A DNA stretch of 64,000 nucleotides from Pedobacter africanus (GTDB lineage Bacteria > Bacteroidota > Bacteroidia > Sphingobacteriales > Sphingobacteriaceae). The stretch is taken from the NCBI RefSeq assembly GCF_900176535.1, contig NZ_FWXT01000003.1, positions 62,001 to 126,000 of the forward strand, in the 5' to 3' direction. Position numbers and translations under genes: made by a program. Of the stretch, positions 33,962-42,896 are shown piece after piece; the first letter of the stretch is position 1, and the number at the start of each line of letters is the position of its first letter. The notes below the pieces were generated by a model that saw only the letters and a program-made list of their open reading frames with translations, did no database searches and was not told where the DNA came from.

Positions 33962-35377
33962 TTACAAATTATCTGAATTCCAGTCGGCATGGAAAATGCC
34001 TTCTTCATCTGTACGTTCAAAAGTATGGGCGCCAAAGAAATCCCTTTGTGCCTGGGTTAAATTAAGTGGAGAGTTGGCCGTTCTTAAAGAATCAAAGTAG
34101 GTTAATGCCGAAGCAAGGGCAGGGACAGCGAAACCATTCTGTATGGCATTGCCTACCACTTTACGCGTGCCAGGTACAATTTCTTTCAGTTGCTGCTGGA
34201 TGCTGCCATCTGCATAAAGATGCTCCAGTGCAGGCTGTTTTTTGTAAGCCTGATAGATGTCTTCGAGCAGTACCGCACGGATGATACAGCCGCCACGCCA
34301 GATCTGCGAGATCTCCTGCAGGTTCAGTTCATATTTGAACTCTTTGGATGCCTGGGTAAGCAGGTGCAGCCCCTGGGCATAGCAGGTAATCATAGAGAAA
34401 TAAAGCGCCTGTTCCAGCAACACTTCAAATTCTGCAGGATTATCAATTTTCTCGGCAGCATGCGGCAAAGCATCGGCCAGGGCAACGCGTAGCTTTTTGT
34501 ATTTGGAAAGGTCGCGCGAACTTACCGATTCGTTAATCGTTGGGATGGGCAACTGCAGGTCCATAGACACCTGCGAGGTCCATTTTCCCGTACCTTTGGA
34601 TTTGGCCTCATCTTTAATTACGTCAATTAAATAACCACCTGTTTTTTTGTCTTTAACCTTAAAAACATCACGGGTTACTTCCAAAAGGAAGGACTTTAAA
34701 CGGCCTTCATTCCATTTTTTAAAGGTATTGTAGATCTTTTCATTGTCGTAACCCATTCCATGCTTCAGCAGGTAATAGGTTTCGGCAAGGATCTGCATCA
34801 TTGCATATTCTATACCATTGTGCACCATTTTAACAAAATGTCCTGAAGCCCCCGGACCGATATAAGCCACGCATGGGTCGCCGTTAACTTTAGCAGAAAC
34901 AGCTTCCAGGATAGGCTTTACTGCGTTGTATGCGGTTTTGTCACCTCCCGGCATCATGCTTGGTCCGAAACGTGCGCCTTCCTCACCGCCCGAAATGCCC
35001 ATTCCAAAGAAATGGATGCCCTGTTCTTCCAATTCAGTAGCTCTGCGGCTGGTATCGGTAAAATGTGAGTTTCCGCTATCGATGATCATATCGCCCTTAT
35101 CTAGTAAGGGAATCAGCTCCTGGATCACACTGTCTACAATCTGACCTGCCGGTACCAGCAGCATCACCCTTCTGGGCAATTCCAGGCTTTGTATAAAATC
35201 TTCCAGCGAAGCGAAGCCTTTTAAGTTATGGGTTTTTCCATCTTCTTCAAGCTTTTGCAGCATCCTGGCATCTTTGTCGTAACCGGTTACAGCAAATCCA
35301 TTGTCGGCCATGTTAAGCAGTAAATTGCGGCCCATGGTGCCAAGGCCTATCATTCCTAAAGTATATTTGTTGTCCAT
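33962..35377 (-). CDS. gnd: 6-phosphogluconate dehydrogenase, decarboxylating
   Basis: A 471-residue enzyme converting 6-phosphogluconate and NADP+ to ribulose 5-phosphate, CO2 and NADPH. N-terminal Rossmann domain with GLGTMGRNLLLNMADNGFAV, signature GMGISGGEEGARFGPSMMPG, catalytic lysine/asparagine region GHFVKMVHNGIEYAMMQ, then the all-helical C-terminal domain (IWRGGCIIRAVLLEDI). Length is that of the long, homodimeric form. Three bases separate it from the upstream kinase gene. Confidence 0.97.
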   Translation of the reverse strand: MDNKYTLGMIGLGTMGRNLLLNMADNGFAVTGYDKDARMLQKLEEDGKTHNLKGFASLEDFIQSLELPRRVMLLVPAGQIVDSVIQELIPLLDKGDMIIDSGNSHFTDTSRRATELEEQGIHFFGMGISGGEEGARFGPSMMPGGDKTAYNAVKPILEAVSAKVNGDPCVAYIGPGASGHFVKMVHNGIEYAMMQILAETYYLLKHGMGYDNEKIYNTFKKWNEGRLKSFLLEVTRDVFKVKDKKTGGYLIDVIKDEAKSKGTGKWTSQVSMDLQLPIPTINESVSSRDLSKYKKLRVALADALPHAAEKIDNPAEFEVLLEQALYFSMITCYAQGLHLLTQASKEFKYELNLQEISQIWRGGCIIRAVLLEDIYQAYKKQPALEHLYADGSIQQQLKEIVPGTRKVVGNAIQNGFAVPALASALTYFDSLRTANSPLNLTQAQRDFFGAHTFERTDEEGIFHADWNSDNL

Positions 35378-35380
35378 TGT

Positions 35381-36145
35381 CTATTTTTTATTGGGATGGT
35401 TGGTATATACATGGTATTTTTCTTCCAGATCCCAGAGTTTTGCGCCGCCCTTAATGCCGTCCTTATTGCTTACCAGCTTAATGTTATGGTCAAGGTTCAG
35501 TGTAATGTGCTTGGCATTGCCCCCGCCTATATACAGGGTGTCGTAATTGAATACGGTTTTATAGATTTCGATAATGTGTGCAAGGCGCTCGTTCCACTTT
35601 TCTATTCCAATCTTTTCAAAGGCCCTGTCGCCAATGTAATCATCATAATCCTTGTTTTTGGTAATGGGCAGATGCGCCAGTTCCAGGTGGGGCAGGAGAT
35701 CGCCATCAAATACCAATGCAGTGCCAAAGCCGGTACCCACAGTAAATACAATTTCAAACCCTTTGCCAGCCACAACCCCCAGGGCCTGCTGATCGGCGTC
35801 GTTAATGAGCCTTACCGGTTTGCCAAATAAATCGCTCACCTGCTGGGCCAGGTTCACATTGGTCCATTTGTTTTTGGCCAGGTTTACCGCAGTTTGTACC
35901 CTGCCGCATTTTACATAACCCGGAAAGCCAATGGATATCTTTGAGAAGTCCTGATCTAAGGTAGCCACCAGTTCCTGAATGCATTTCAGCACCGCTTCGG
36001 GTGTAGATTTTTCTGGAGTCGGAAGCTTTTTGAATTCTGAAAGCAGATCGCCCTTTTGACTTAAAATGCTAGCCTTAATGCTGGTACCGCCAATATCAAT
36101 GGATAAAATATGATTAGAGTCCTCTTCTTTTTTTGTAACTGGCAT
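35381..36145 (-). CDS. ppgK: ROK-family polyphosphate glucokinase
   Basis: A 254-residue ROK kinase. Motifs: nucleotide loop SIDIGGTSIKASILSQKG at residues about 14-31, catalytic Asp in RLINDADQQALGVVAG, and VGTGFGTALVFDGDLLPHLE. The length and the absence of the ROK zinc-binding cysteine cluster match polyphosphate/ATP glucokinases. It should phosphorylate glucose to glucose 6-phosphate, the substrate of zwf downstream. It is the first gene of the operon; the promoter should lie in 36146-36249. Confidence 0.85.
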   Translation of the reverse strand: MPVTKKEEDSNHILSIDIGGTSIKASILSQKGDLLSEFKKLPTPEKSTPEAVLKCIQELVATLDQDFSKISIGFPGYVKCGRVQTAVNLAKNKWTNVNLAQQVSDLFGKPVRLINDADQQALGVVAGKGFEIVFTVGTGFGTALVFDGDLLPHLELAHLPITKNKDYDDYIGDRAFEKIGIEKWNERLAHIIEIYKTVFNYDTLYIGGGNAKHITLNLDHNIKLVSNKDGIKGGAKLWDLEEKYHVYTNHPNKK

Positions 36146-36249
36146 GTTTTGTTTTTTGAATAAAAAATGGCCTGTTCTTAAATATCTTTCAAAATAACAA
36201 AATTAAGATCAATATTCACCTATACAATCTGCTTAATCGTGGTTCGATG

Positions 36250-36450
36250 TTATCTTTTTTTTGTAATATTAATCAGCATTTCGTTTTGCTCATCTTCTTC
36301 TTTTACTTCCATAACCGATTCAGTATCTGCAAATAGTTTTCTCTCCCTGGAAAGCGTTGGCGGAACACCGGAAACACCGATTCCGGCCAATGCCAGTACC
36401 ATAAACAGAAATACAGCAGATAACCTCATCAGCTTTTTAAGCTGTTTCAT
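36250..36450 (-). CDS. Small exported protein, 66 residues
   Basis: A signal-like N-terminus (LMRLSAVFLFMVLALAGIGV, then SGVPPTLSR) is followed by an acidic tail (ADTESVMEVKEEDEQNE) and a basic end. It lies 104 bases upstream of ppgK on the same strand and 51 bases downstream of the gene at 36502. No family recognised; kept because of the good export signal and ATG start. Confidence 0.5.
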   Translation of the reverse strand: MKQLKKLMRLSAVFLFMVLALAGIGVSGVPPTLSRERKLFADTESVMEVKEEDEQNEMLINITKKR

Positions 36451-36501
36451 ATAGCTGTTTTTAAAATGAATGATTGTTGCCAGTTTACTGGCATTGAATT
36501 T

Positions 36502-36900
36502 TTACGCTAGCTTGCAGTGCAATTCATCTTCATCATTTTTAGCTACAGATTTTAGCCGGTAAAAAAGATTGATTTTTTGAGTGGTTAACAGGGGAGGACG
36601 GCAGTTTGCTATTTTTGCATTAAGCAGGAGCGTATGCCATTCTGCCAAATGCAGGAGATCATTTATGCGGATGAAAAGATGCTCTTGCGGCCTGATCTGG
36701 TTTAAAGCCCGTTTGTAACTGATGCTTTTTGCCCAGCTGAGCCTGCTTTCCCCTAAAAAAGAGGTTTGCTGCTTATCCGAACTTGTATATGCAGCCGATA
36801 TGGTAAACCCCGAAAAATTAAAAAAGCTGAGCAGCAAAACAACTGCCAACAGCCATTTTGAGCACCAGCTCTTATAATTGATAAGGTTTCTTGCTTTCAT
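36502..36900 (-). CDS. Membrane-anchored or exported protein of unknown function, 132 residues
   Basis: One strong hydrophobic segment near the N-terminus (WLLAVVLLLSFFNFSGFTIS) followed by a polar, helical region (FIRINDLLHLAEWHTLLLNA) with two cysteines. No family recognised. It forms a leftward run with small exported genes on each side. It may be a lineage-specific gene. Confidence 0.5.
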   Translation of the reverse strand: MKARNLINYKSWCSKWLLAVVLLLSFFNFSGFTISAAYTSSDKQQTSFLGESRLSWAKSISYKRALNQIRPQEHLFIRINDLLHLAEWHTLLLNAKIANCRPPLLTTQKINLFYRLKSVAKNDEDELHCKLA

Positions 36901-36933
36901 TGCTTGGCAAAGATACCATTAAAAAGGAAACGG

Positions 36934-37443
36934 CTAATGTTTTCCTTTGCCGTTTCCTTTACCATTACCATTACCATTTCCGTTTCCTGGCTTTGCGTAA
37001 CCCGCTTTGGAATTTCCTTTGAATTTATTTTTAGGATGTCCTTTAACTACATAATACCTCGGATCATCGCTTCTCAGGATCACCGCCTGTCCGCGATTTG
37101 ATTTGTACTTTGCGTATTTAACCTTATGGTCTTTAAAGTGCAGATAGGGCTTAGGCGAATTGATGACCACCTTGTAGCCATTGTACAGATCGTAATTCCG
37201 GTATCGCACAGGAAGGTTCGAATTGAAAACCCATGCACCATTGTTCAGATACACAAACTGCCTTCTGGGTACGTCATAATAGCTCTCTATATCGGGTAGA
37301 TAGTAATAATCTACATGATCATAACCTGTTGGCCCCCAAAGCGGTTGCGAACCAATGTTTACATTAAGGCTGACTTGTGCAGCCGAAGGCAATGCCATAA
37401 AGCCGGAGATGCTGAGCAGGGCTAAAAAAACTAATTTTTTCAT
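36934..37443 (-). CDS. Secreted protein with Gly-Asn/Gly-Lys repeat tail
   Basis: A 169-residue protein with signal peptide ending in LPSAAQ and a mature domain rich in Tyr and Asp (YDHVDYYYLPDIESYYDVPR; RRQFVYLNNGAWVFNSNLPV). The last 20 or so residues are alternating Gly-Asn and Gly-Lys. The body resembles small Bacteroidota periplasmic proteins with a YxxP-YYD signature. The basic flexible tail may contact polyanions at the cell surface, which is inference. It follows the DUF4382 lipoprotein by 24 bases on the same strand. Confidence 0.65.
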   Translation of the reverse strand: MKKLVFLALLSISGFMALPSAAQVSLNVNIGSQPLWGPTGYDHVDYYYLPDIESYYDVPRRQFVYLNNGAWVFNSNLPVRYRNYDLYNGYKVVINSPKPYLHFKDHKVKYAKYKSNRGQAVILRSDDPRYYVVKGHPKNKFKGNSKAGYAKPGNGNGNGNGKGNGKGKH

Positions 37444-37467
37444 GATTTAGATGTTAAAGTCTGGTAG

Positions 37468-38268
37468 TTATTGTTTTAGAACAATGGTTCCTATGTTATT
37501 GTTTTGTCCCAGCGTTACCGCAACATTGGTGATGGTGCTGTCTTTATAGCCGGTAACAGGTACAAATTTTACGTTGTAATTGCCTGCCGCAAGTCCACCT
37601 ACTGTGAATTTTCCAGTCAAAGGGTCTGCTATAGTACCAACAGTATCTGTTCCTGCAATCACTAATACCTCAGGATGGCTTAACAAGGGCATTGCTGTTC
37701 CGGAGATCAAACCAGATGTTGCAGCCGTGAGTCCTCTTACCACAGGTTTAAGCAAATATTTGCCATTACCGGTACTCACAATAGATTTTGCGGCATCAAA
37801 ATCGAGCAATAAAGAATAAGTTACTCCCGGTTCCAACGAAGGATTTGCTTTAAGTTTAACTTTCCAGCCGGAAGACTGTCCACTTGGGGTAGTAAGCGCC
37901 TGTGACACCCCATTTACTACTATAGTGTTTCCTGTTTCATTTAAAACCAGACGAATTTCTGTGACCTCGCCACTTGGCATTTCTCCTGAGGCAACAAGGA
38001 TATCAGGTTTACTACTTCCTATCCTGAAATCCAGAATGTTAAAAATATCGGCTGAGGCGGAAAAACGATAAGGCTTGCCATCAGAAAGCAGTACAATTTC
38101 CTTTACACTCAGGTTAATCTTCTCGAAGTTTCCAGGCGCGTCTGTCATTCTGATCTCTACCTTTGTATTACCTTCAGCTGTATTGTTATTATTTTCCTTA
38201 CATCCGGTAAGAAAAATCAACCCCGTAAAAAAAAGGGCAAAACCAGCATATGCAATTTTTAGTTTCAT
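37468..38268 (-). CDS. DUF4382 lipoprotein with C-terminal carboxypeptidase-like beta domain
   Basis: A 266-residue lipoprotein. The lipobox is LIFLTGC, followed by a Lys/Asn linker. Residues about 35-180 match DUF4382 (VEIRMTDAPGNFEKINLSVK; FNILDFRIG; LLLDFDAAKSIVSTGNGKY). Residues about 185-266 form a regulatory-type beta sandwich (GTIADPLTGKFTVGGLAAGN; YNVKFVPVTGY). It is probably anchored to a membrane facing the periplasm or outside. The function of DUF4382 is unknown. Confidence 0.8.
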   Translation of the reverse strand: MKLKIAYAGFALFFTGLIFLTGCKENNNNTAEGNTKVEIRMTDAPGNFEKINLSVKEIVLLSDGKPYRFSASADIFNILDFRIGSSKPDILVASGEMPSGEVTEIRLVLNETGNTIVVNGVSQALTTPSGQSSGWKVKLKANPSLEPGVTYSLLLDFDAAKSIVSTGNGKYLLKPVVRGLTAATSGLISGTAMPLLSHPEVLVIAGTDTVGTIADPLTGKFTVGGLAAGNYNVKFVPVTGYKDSTITNVAVTLGQNNNIGTIVLKQ

Positions 38269-38417
38269 AGTTTTAGATTTAAATAAATATTAACATTTTT
38301 GTTACTCAAAGTTGGATAGCGAAGATGAATTGAACATGAAATTCCAGATTTAATTGACCCGGAAATTTCATCTTAAATTCATGTTGGACTGTGACATTTG
38401 CTAGGACTTATATTTAC

Positions 38418-38705
38418 ATGATGCGTAGGTTATTCATTTTCAGGATACTATTTATAACTATCTTTATGCTGATCCTGTACCAGACAGTCGGGGCCAGCAG
38501 CGTTGCGCATGCATGGCAGGATAACAAAAAAGAAAAACGCAGCGAAAAAGCAGAGCCAAAGGAAAAACCGGATCAGCAGGAACCGGTTAAGCCAGATATA
38601 AGGGAAGTGCCAAAAGCCCGTAAACAATCGAGACCACCTGTAGTGAAACCGAATGTCAAGGCAAAACCGATTAAAGTTGTACGCCCCAATATTAAAAGGC
38701 CATAG
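38418..38705 (+). CDS. Small basic, Pro/Lys-rich exported protein
   Basis: About 95 residues. A hydrophobic signal or anchor (FRILFITIFMLILYQTVGAS) is followed by a strongly basic, low-complexity tail rich in Lys, Pro and Glu (EKPDQQEPVKPDIREVPKAR). ATG 38418 or 38421 is preferred over the in-frame GTG at 38391. It lies 10 bases upstream of the beta-barrel gene and shares the operon with an OmpR-type two-component pair. The role is unknown. Confidence 0.6.
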   Translation: MMRRLFIFRILFITIFMLILYQTVGASSVAHAWQDNKKEKRSEKAEPKEKPDQQEPVKPDIREVPKARKQSRPPVVKPNVKAKPIKVVRPNIKRP

Positions 38706-38715
38706 CAGATAAGCC

Positions 38716-39558
38716 ATGAGAATCACATCACTACTTGTTCTGATTTGTATGACCTGCTTTAAGGTACGTGCGCAGCAGGACAGCTCGAAAAGAGCGACCC
38801 TGACTTTAGCAGCTCTTTATAGCACGGATGTAAGTTATTATGGACAATCGACTACCGAAAAACTACCTTATGTACTGGTCAACGCCACCCTTAGGTTCCC
38901 TGTGGGTTTGTATCTCTCTGCAGGTTCATACAAGCTTTTGAATTATGGATCTGGTCTTTCTGAAACAGACCTCGGCGCCGGCTTTGATTATAACTTTAAT
39001 GCCAGGTTTACCGCCGGACTGGCATATACGCGTTCTTTTTTTCCTTCCAATTCCCCGCTATTGCAGGCTGCAAATGAAAATAATGTAAATGTTTCTGCAA
39101 ATTACGCCTGGCCCTGGCTTAAAAGTTCCTTTAGTGCCGATTATGCTTTCGGGCAACAGCATGATGTTTTTGTAAGTCTGGCCCATTCCAAAGAGATTAA
39201 CCTGGGTAGCTTGTTTAATGAAAAAAATACGGTTTCGATTGAACCTGCCATAGAGTTGGTGGCGGGCACCCGGCATTTTTATGAAAGCTATACCATAGAA
39301 AAAAGTAACAGGGATAAAGCAAAGGGCAAGGGCAAAGCCCCGGTACAACCGGGAAATTCCAATTCAACGACTACCGTTGTTACCGCATCCGACCGTTTTA
39401 ATATGTTATCTTACAATTTTAAACTGCCACTGTACCTGAGCCGGGCAAATTATATGGCCGAATTGAGCTATCAGTGGTCTGTGCTGGGGGCAAAAGCTGA
39501 CGCTGAACTGAAATCCCGGCAATCGTTTTTTGGTCTCGGTTTTTACTATCAGTTTTAA
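38716..39558 (+). CDS. Outer-membrane beta-barrel protein of unknown function
   Basis: A 280-residue protein with a signal peptide (LLVLICMTCFKVRAQ) and alternating aromatic/polar strands throughout, ending in SFFGLGFYYQF with the C-terminal Phe typical of outer-membrane barrels. A Lys/Gly-rich loop (RDKAKGKGKAPVQPGNSN) interrupts the strand pattern near residue 205 and is probably surface exposed. It is between the basic peptide gene and the response regulator gene (11 bases), suggesting one operon. Confidence 0.75.
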   Translation: MRITSLLVLICMTCFKVRAQQDSSKRATLTLAALYSTDVSYYGQSTTEKLPYVLVNATLRFPVGLYLSAGSYKLLNYGSGLSETDLGAGFDYNFNARFTAGLAYTRSFFPSNSPLLQAANENNVNVSANYAWPWLKSSFSADYAFGQQHDVFVSLAHSKEINLGSLFNEKNTVSIEPAIELVAGTRHFYESYTIEKSNRDKAKGKGKAPVQPGNSNSTTTVVTASDRFNMLSYNFKLPLYLSRANYMAELSYQWSVLGAKADAELKSRQSFFGLGFYYQF

Positions 39559-39569
39559 TCTTACTGTCA

Positions 39570-40244
39570 ATGAAGGTATTAATTGTTGAGGATGAAAAAA
39601 CACTGGCCTACGAAATGGAGGCCTTTCTGAAGAAGGGTTTCTATTTGTGTGATATTGTACATTCGTTCAGGGCTGCACTGGAACAACTTGAACTGAATAC
39701 CTACGATTTCATATTGATAGACCTGAGCCTTCCTGACGGTGATGGCCTTGAAGTTTTGAAAAGAGCAAAAAAGAACAATCCGGATGCCGCTTACATCATC
39801 ATTACCGCCAGAACAAATCTGAAAGACAGGGTGAGTGGACTGGACCTGGGAGCCGATGACTACCTGGCCAAACCATTCTATCTTTTGGAACTGCAATCGC
39901 GAATGCAGGCCATTGCCCGCAGGAAATTCAGCATTACAGAAGAACTCATCGCCATCGGCAGCTTTCACATCGATATCCCTAAGAGAATGGTGCTGTTCGG
40001 AGCAGAAAAGATAGAACTTTCCCGTAAAGAATTTGATCTCCTGAGTTATCTTCTGCTCCATAAAAACAGGGTGCTTACGCGCGTACAATTGAGCGAGCAT
40101 ATCTGGGGCACCTTTGTGAACGACGATTACGATTCCAATTATATTGATGCGCATATCAAAAATGTCCGTAAAAAACTAAACGCATGGGCAGATACCGACT
40201 GGCTCGAAACCGTACGTGGCGTAGGGTACCGGATTAAAAAATAA
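39570..40244 (+). CDS. OmpR-family response regulator
   Basis: A 224-residue regulator. Receiver at residues 1-115 with E7/D8 pocket, phosphoacceptor D51 (FILIDLSLPDGDGLEV) and the lysine in LGADDYLAKPFYLLEL. The winged-helix DNA-binding domain is at about 125-224 (IELSRKEFDLLSYLLLHKNR; HIKNVRKKLN; VRGVGYRIKK). It precedes its kinase by three bases. Probable targets include the envelope genes beside it. Confidence 0.95.
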   Translation: MKVLIVEDEKTLAYEMEAFLKKGFYLCDIVHSFRAALEQLELNTYDFILIDLSLPDGDGLEVLKRAKKNNPDAAYIIITARTNLKDRVSGLDLGADDYLAKPFYLLELQSRMQAIARRKFSITEELIAIGSFHIDIPKRMVLFGAEKIELSRKEFDLLSYLLLHKNRVLTRVQLSEHIWGTFVNDDYDSNYIDAHIKNVRKKLNAWADTDWLETVRGVGYRIKK

Positions 40245-40247
40245 ACA

Positions 40248-41564
40248 ATGAAACTATCGGCTAAACTTACCATTTTCATTACCGGATCAAAACTGGTGAT
40301 TGTATTGCTGTTTGTGTTGACACTTCCATTTCTGGTCAGACAAATAGCTTCAGAATATACCAATTACACTTTGAAGCAGCAGCGAAAGAAGGTGCTCAGC
40401 ATCATCGGTAAAAATGGCCTCGATTATTATTTTCAGGGCGATGAGACCTATGGCAGCTACACCATGCTCAAGGAAGAATTTATAGCCCTGCTCCCGGTCG
40501 GTGCCGGACTAAAAATGGATGTTATCAAAGATTCCCAGCGTCTGATTGAAAGGGATACCCTTAATTACAGGGTTTTGAGTTATACTTTTAAGCAAAAGAA
40601 CAAGAACTATCTGCTGGAGATCGGTAAGACTACGGCAAGTATCAACCAGTACAACAAACCTTTACAGGAGTTCGCTTTATATGTGCTGATCACCCTTATT
40701 GTGCTAACGATATTGATCGACCTTACCTTTATCCGTTTGCTGATCCGTCCCCTGGCAAAAATTATAAATACCCGGTTGATCAACAGGAAATTTCCTTTTA
40801 GAGCAGAACAGCAGCAGGTTAAAACCAGTACAACTGATTTTAAATACCTGGATGAATCGCTGATCCTGTTAATGAACCAGGTCAATGAGGCTTTTTATAA
40901 GGAAAGGGAATTTACCTCCAATGCCTCGCATGAACTGATGACACCGATCAGTATCTTACAGAATAAGATGGAAAACCTGCTAAGGGAGGAAACACTGGAT
41001 GAGCCCTCAGCTATAGCTGTTGTAGAAATGATGAAAACGGTAGACAGGTTAAAAAACATAACGAAATCATTGCTGCTGATTTCCAGAATTGAAAACGAGC
41101 AATACATCAGAAAGGAAACGGTTAGACCTTTACAGTTGTTTAATGAAATCATCGACGAGATCAGTCACAGGCTGGAGGAAAAAGAAATAAAAATCTTTTT
41201 GGAAGTTTCTCCTGAAGCGGTACTGAAAGATGTGAACAAGGATCTGTTGTTCCTGCTGTTTTTTAACCTGCTGCACAATGCGATAAAGTTTAACCGCCTT
41301 CATGGAGAGATTTTTATAAATGACAGCTATTTAGCCAATGGTGCCTATCAGCTTAACATTAAGGATACGGGAATCGGCATTGCCAAAGCAGATCTGCCCT
41401 TTGTTTTTGACCGCTTTATGAAGACCAATCTGGAAGGGGATGTGGGTTATGGCCTGGGTCTGGCGATTGTAAAAAGCATAGCATTGTACCACCAGGTGCA
41501 GTTTAATGTTCATTCGGAAGTAGGTGAGGGCACAATATTTACAATTTTGTTTCCAAAAGATTAG
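40248..41564 (+). CDS. Two-component sensor histidine kinase
   Basis: A 438-residue kinase with membrane segments at about residues 12-31 and 142-165 enclosing a periplasmic sensor region of about 110 residues. The HisKA helix is FTSNASHELMTPISILQNKM with H228; Met replaces the usual Arg/Lys after HEL. ATPase boxes: FFNLLHNAIKFN, DTGIGIAKADLPFVFDRF and GYGLGLAIVKS. It is paired with the regulator at 39570. Its stop codon overlaps the stop of the convergent thioredoxin-like gene by three to four bases. Confidence 0.93.
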   Translation: MKLSAKLTIFITGSKLVIVLLFVLTLPFLVRQIASEYTNYTLKQQRKKVLSIIGKNGLDYYFQGDETYGSYTMLKEEFIALLPVGAGLKMDVIKDSQRLIERDTLNYRVLSYTFKQKNKNYLLEIGKTTASINQYNKPLQEFALYVLITLIVLTILIDLTFIRLLIRPLAKIINTRLINRKFPFRAEQQQVKTSTTDFKYLDESLILLMNQVNEAFYKEREFTSNASHELMTPISILQNKMENLLREETLDEPSAIAVVEMMKTVDRLKNITKSLLLISRIENEQYIRKETVRPLQLFNEIIDEISHRLEEKEIKIFLEVSPEAVLKDVNKDLLFLLFFNLLHNAIKFNRLHGEIFINDSYLANGAYQLNIKDTGIGIAKADLPFVFDRFMKTNLEGDVGYGLGLAIVKSIALYHQVQFNVHSEVGEGTIFTILFPKD

Positions 41565-42799
41565 GGGGCAAGGGTTTCCAGGGTTTGAACCAGGTCAGTA
41601 AATACTTTAGCATCCGGCTTCAGCTCCCTGCACCTTTTTGCCCATTTTAAAGCATCTGCCAGGCACTGGTGCTCTGTAGGGGGTAAACCGGTAAATGCTT
41701 TTGCAGCAGTGTAAAGCTGTTCGGCAATTTCCATGGTATACTCGTTTAACAGGTATTTTTTTTCTTCTTCAAAGCCAGGAGTTTTTGTACTGTCTTTCTC
41801 ACCGCTGATAAATGGCTGCATTACTTTGTCGTAGCGGCGCTTATCCTCAGCACGAAGGCTATCAGCAGGAATAGCAAAAGGCCGGGCAGCTATTTTGTAA
41901 CCTGCATTTTTTATGCCCTGATAGTCCCGTGTTAAGCCGTAATACATCAGATCATACCGGTTTACGAGCGCTTTCTGCTTTTCTGTAAGACCATAAAGTT
42001 GCCTGCCAAATGCCATCAGAGCAGGATAGACTGTCAGCCTTTTCTCTGTTATGGCAAGTCCGGCTGCATTTCTCACCACTTTTTCAAACAGGCGGTTGGT
42101 TGTTTTTTCTTTTGAGGATATGCTCAGCTTATCGTAATAACGGATCAGGTGATCCAGCGCTGCAGACTGCTTCCCGCTCACCTGGTTGGCCAGGTATACC
42201 AGGGTCGCATCTTCCTGTAACTTGCCAGTGCTTATGGTTTTAAAATACGCATCCAATACCGCTGTATTGTCCATATTCATTGCGGAAAGCCGGTCAAGGT
42301 AATGGCGCAGAAAAAGCGGGTCGCGGTTCCCTTCATGGTAAGTCTTTTCCAGATGGGCAAGGTTATTTTTATCGCTGCCGGCCTTCATGGCCTCATCGGC
42401 AATGTTAATAAAGGTTTTTTTTTCTCTTTCACCCACTACCTTGTGCACAAGATCGCCTTTACTGTTCAGAAAAAGATAGGTAGGATAAGCTTTTACATTG
42501 TATTTCATGGCAAGGTTTTTACCTTCACCTTTTTCTGCATCTATTTTATAATTTATAAATGTGAGGTTGTACTTGTTGCCAACGGCTTGTTCGGTAAATA
42601 CAAATTTATCCATGTATTTGCAGGGACCGCACCAATCTGTATAAACATCTATAAAAACCATTTTATTGGTTTTGCCGGCTTGGGCCAGTAGTTGCTGCCA
42701 GCTGCCTTCAAAGAACTGTATGCCTTTTTTTTCGCTGGTTTGGCCAAAAAGTGATGCTCCGTACCACATAAAAAAACAAATGGAAACAAATCTTTTCAT
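41561..42799 (-). CDS. Exported thioredoxin-fold protein with helical C-terminal region
   Basis: A 412-residue protein. Signal peptide to about residue 19, thioredoxin domain at about 25-150 with active site DWCGPCKYMD (C57, C60) and KYNVKAYPTYLFLNSKGDLV. The rest (about 160-412) is helical with no clear motif. CGPC suggests a reducing or disulfide-exchange role in the periplasm. It is monocistronic and convergent with the histidine kinase gene. Confidence 0.85.
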   Translation of the reverse strand: MKRFVSICFFMWYGASLFGQTSEKKGIQFFEGSWQQLLAQAGKTNKMVFIDVYTDWCGPCKYMDKFVFTEQAVGNKYNLTFINYKIDAEKGEGKNLAMKYNVKAYPTYLFLNSKGDLVHKVVGEREKKTFINIADEAMKAGSDKNNLAHLEKTYHEGNRDPLFLRHYLDRLSAMNMDNTAVLDAYFKTISTGKLQEDATLVYLANQVSGKQSAALDHLIRYYDKLSISSKEKTTNRLFEKVVRNAAGLAITEKRLTVYPALMAFGRQLYGLTEKQKALVNRYDLMYYGLTRDYQGIKNAGYKIAARPFAIPADSLRAEDKRRYDKVMQPFISGEKDSTKTPGFEEEKKYLLNEYTMEIAEQLYTAAKAFTGLPPTEHQCLADALKWAKRCRELKPDAKVFTDLVQTLETLAP

Positions 42800-42896
42800 T
42801 TTATCAGCTTGAATGTACCTGATAAAGTTAGTCTTAAAAAAACAAAAACTATAATCAATAGTGACTGTTCTTATAAGACATCAAAACCTTTTAAAA

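Noticed and set aside
36940..36975. CCATTA-type short tandem repeat, possible regulatory microsatellite
   Set aside because: It encodes the Gly-Asn/Gly-Lys tail of the secreted protein, so coding repetition explains it.
39579..40154. Long antisense open frame (191 codons) across the OmpR-type regulator gene
   Set aside because: It lies wholly inside a well-supported gene on the other strand, has no recognisable motif, and its composition is that of a shadow frame.
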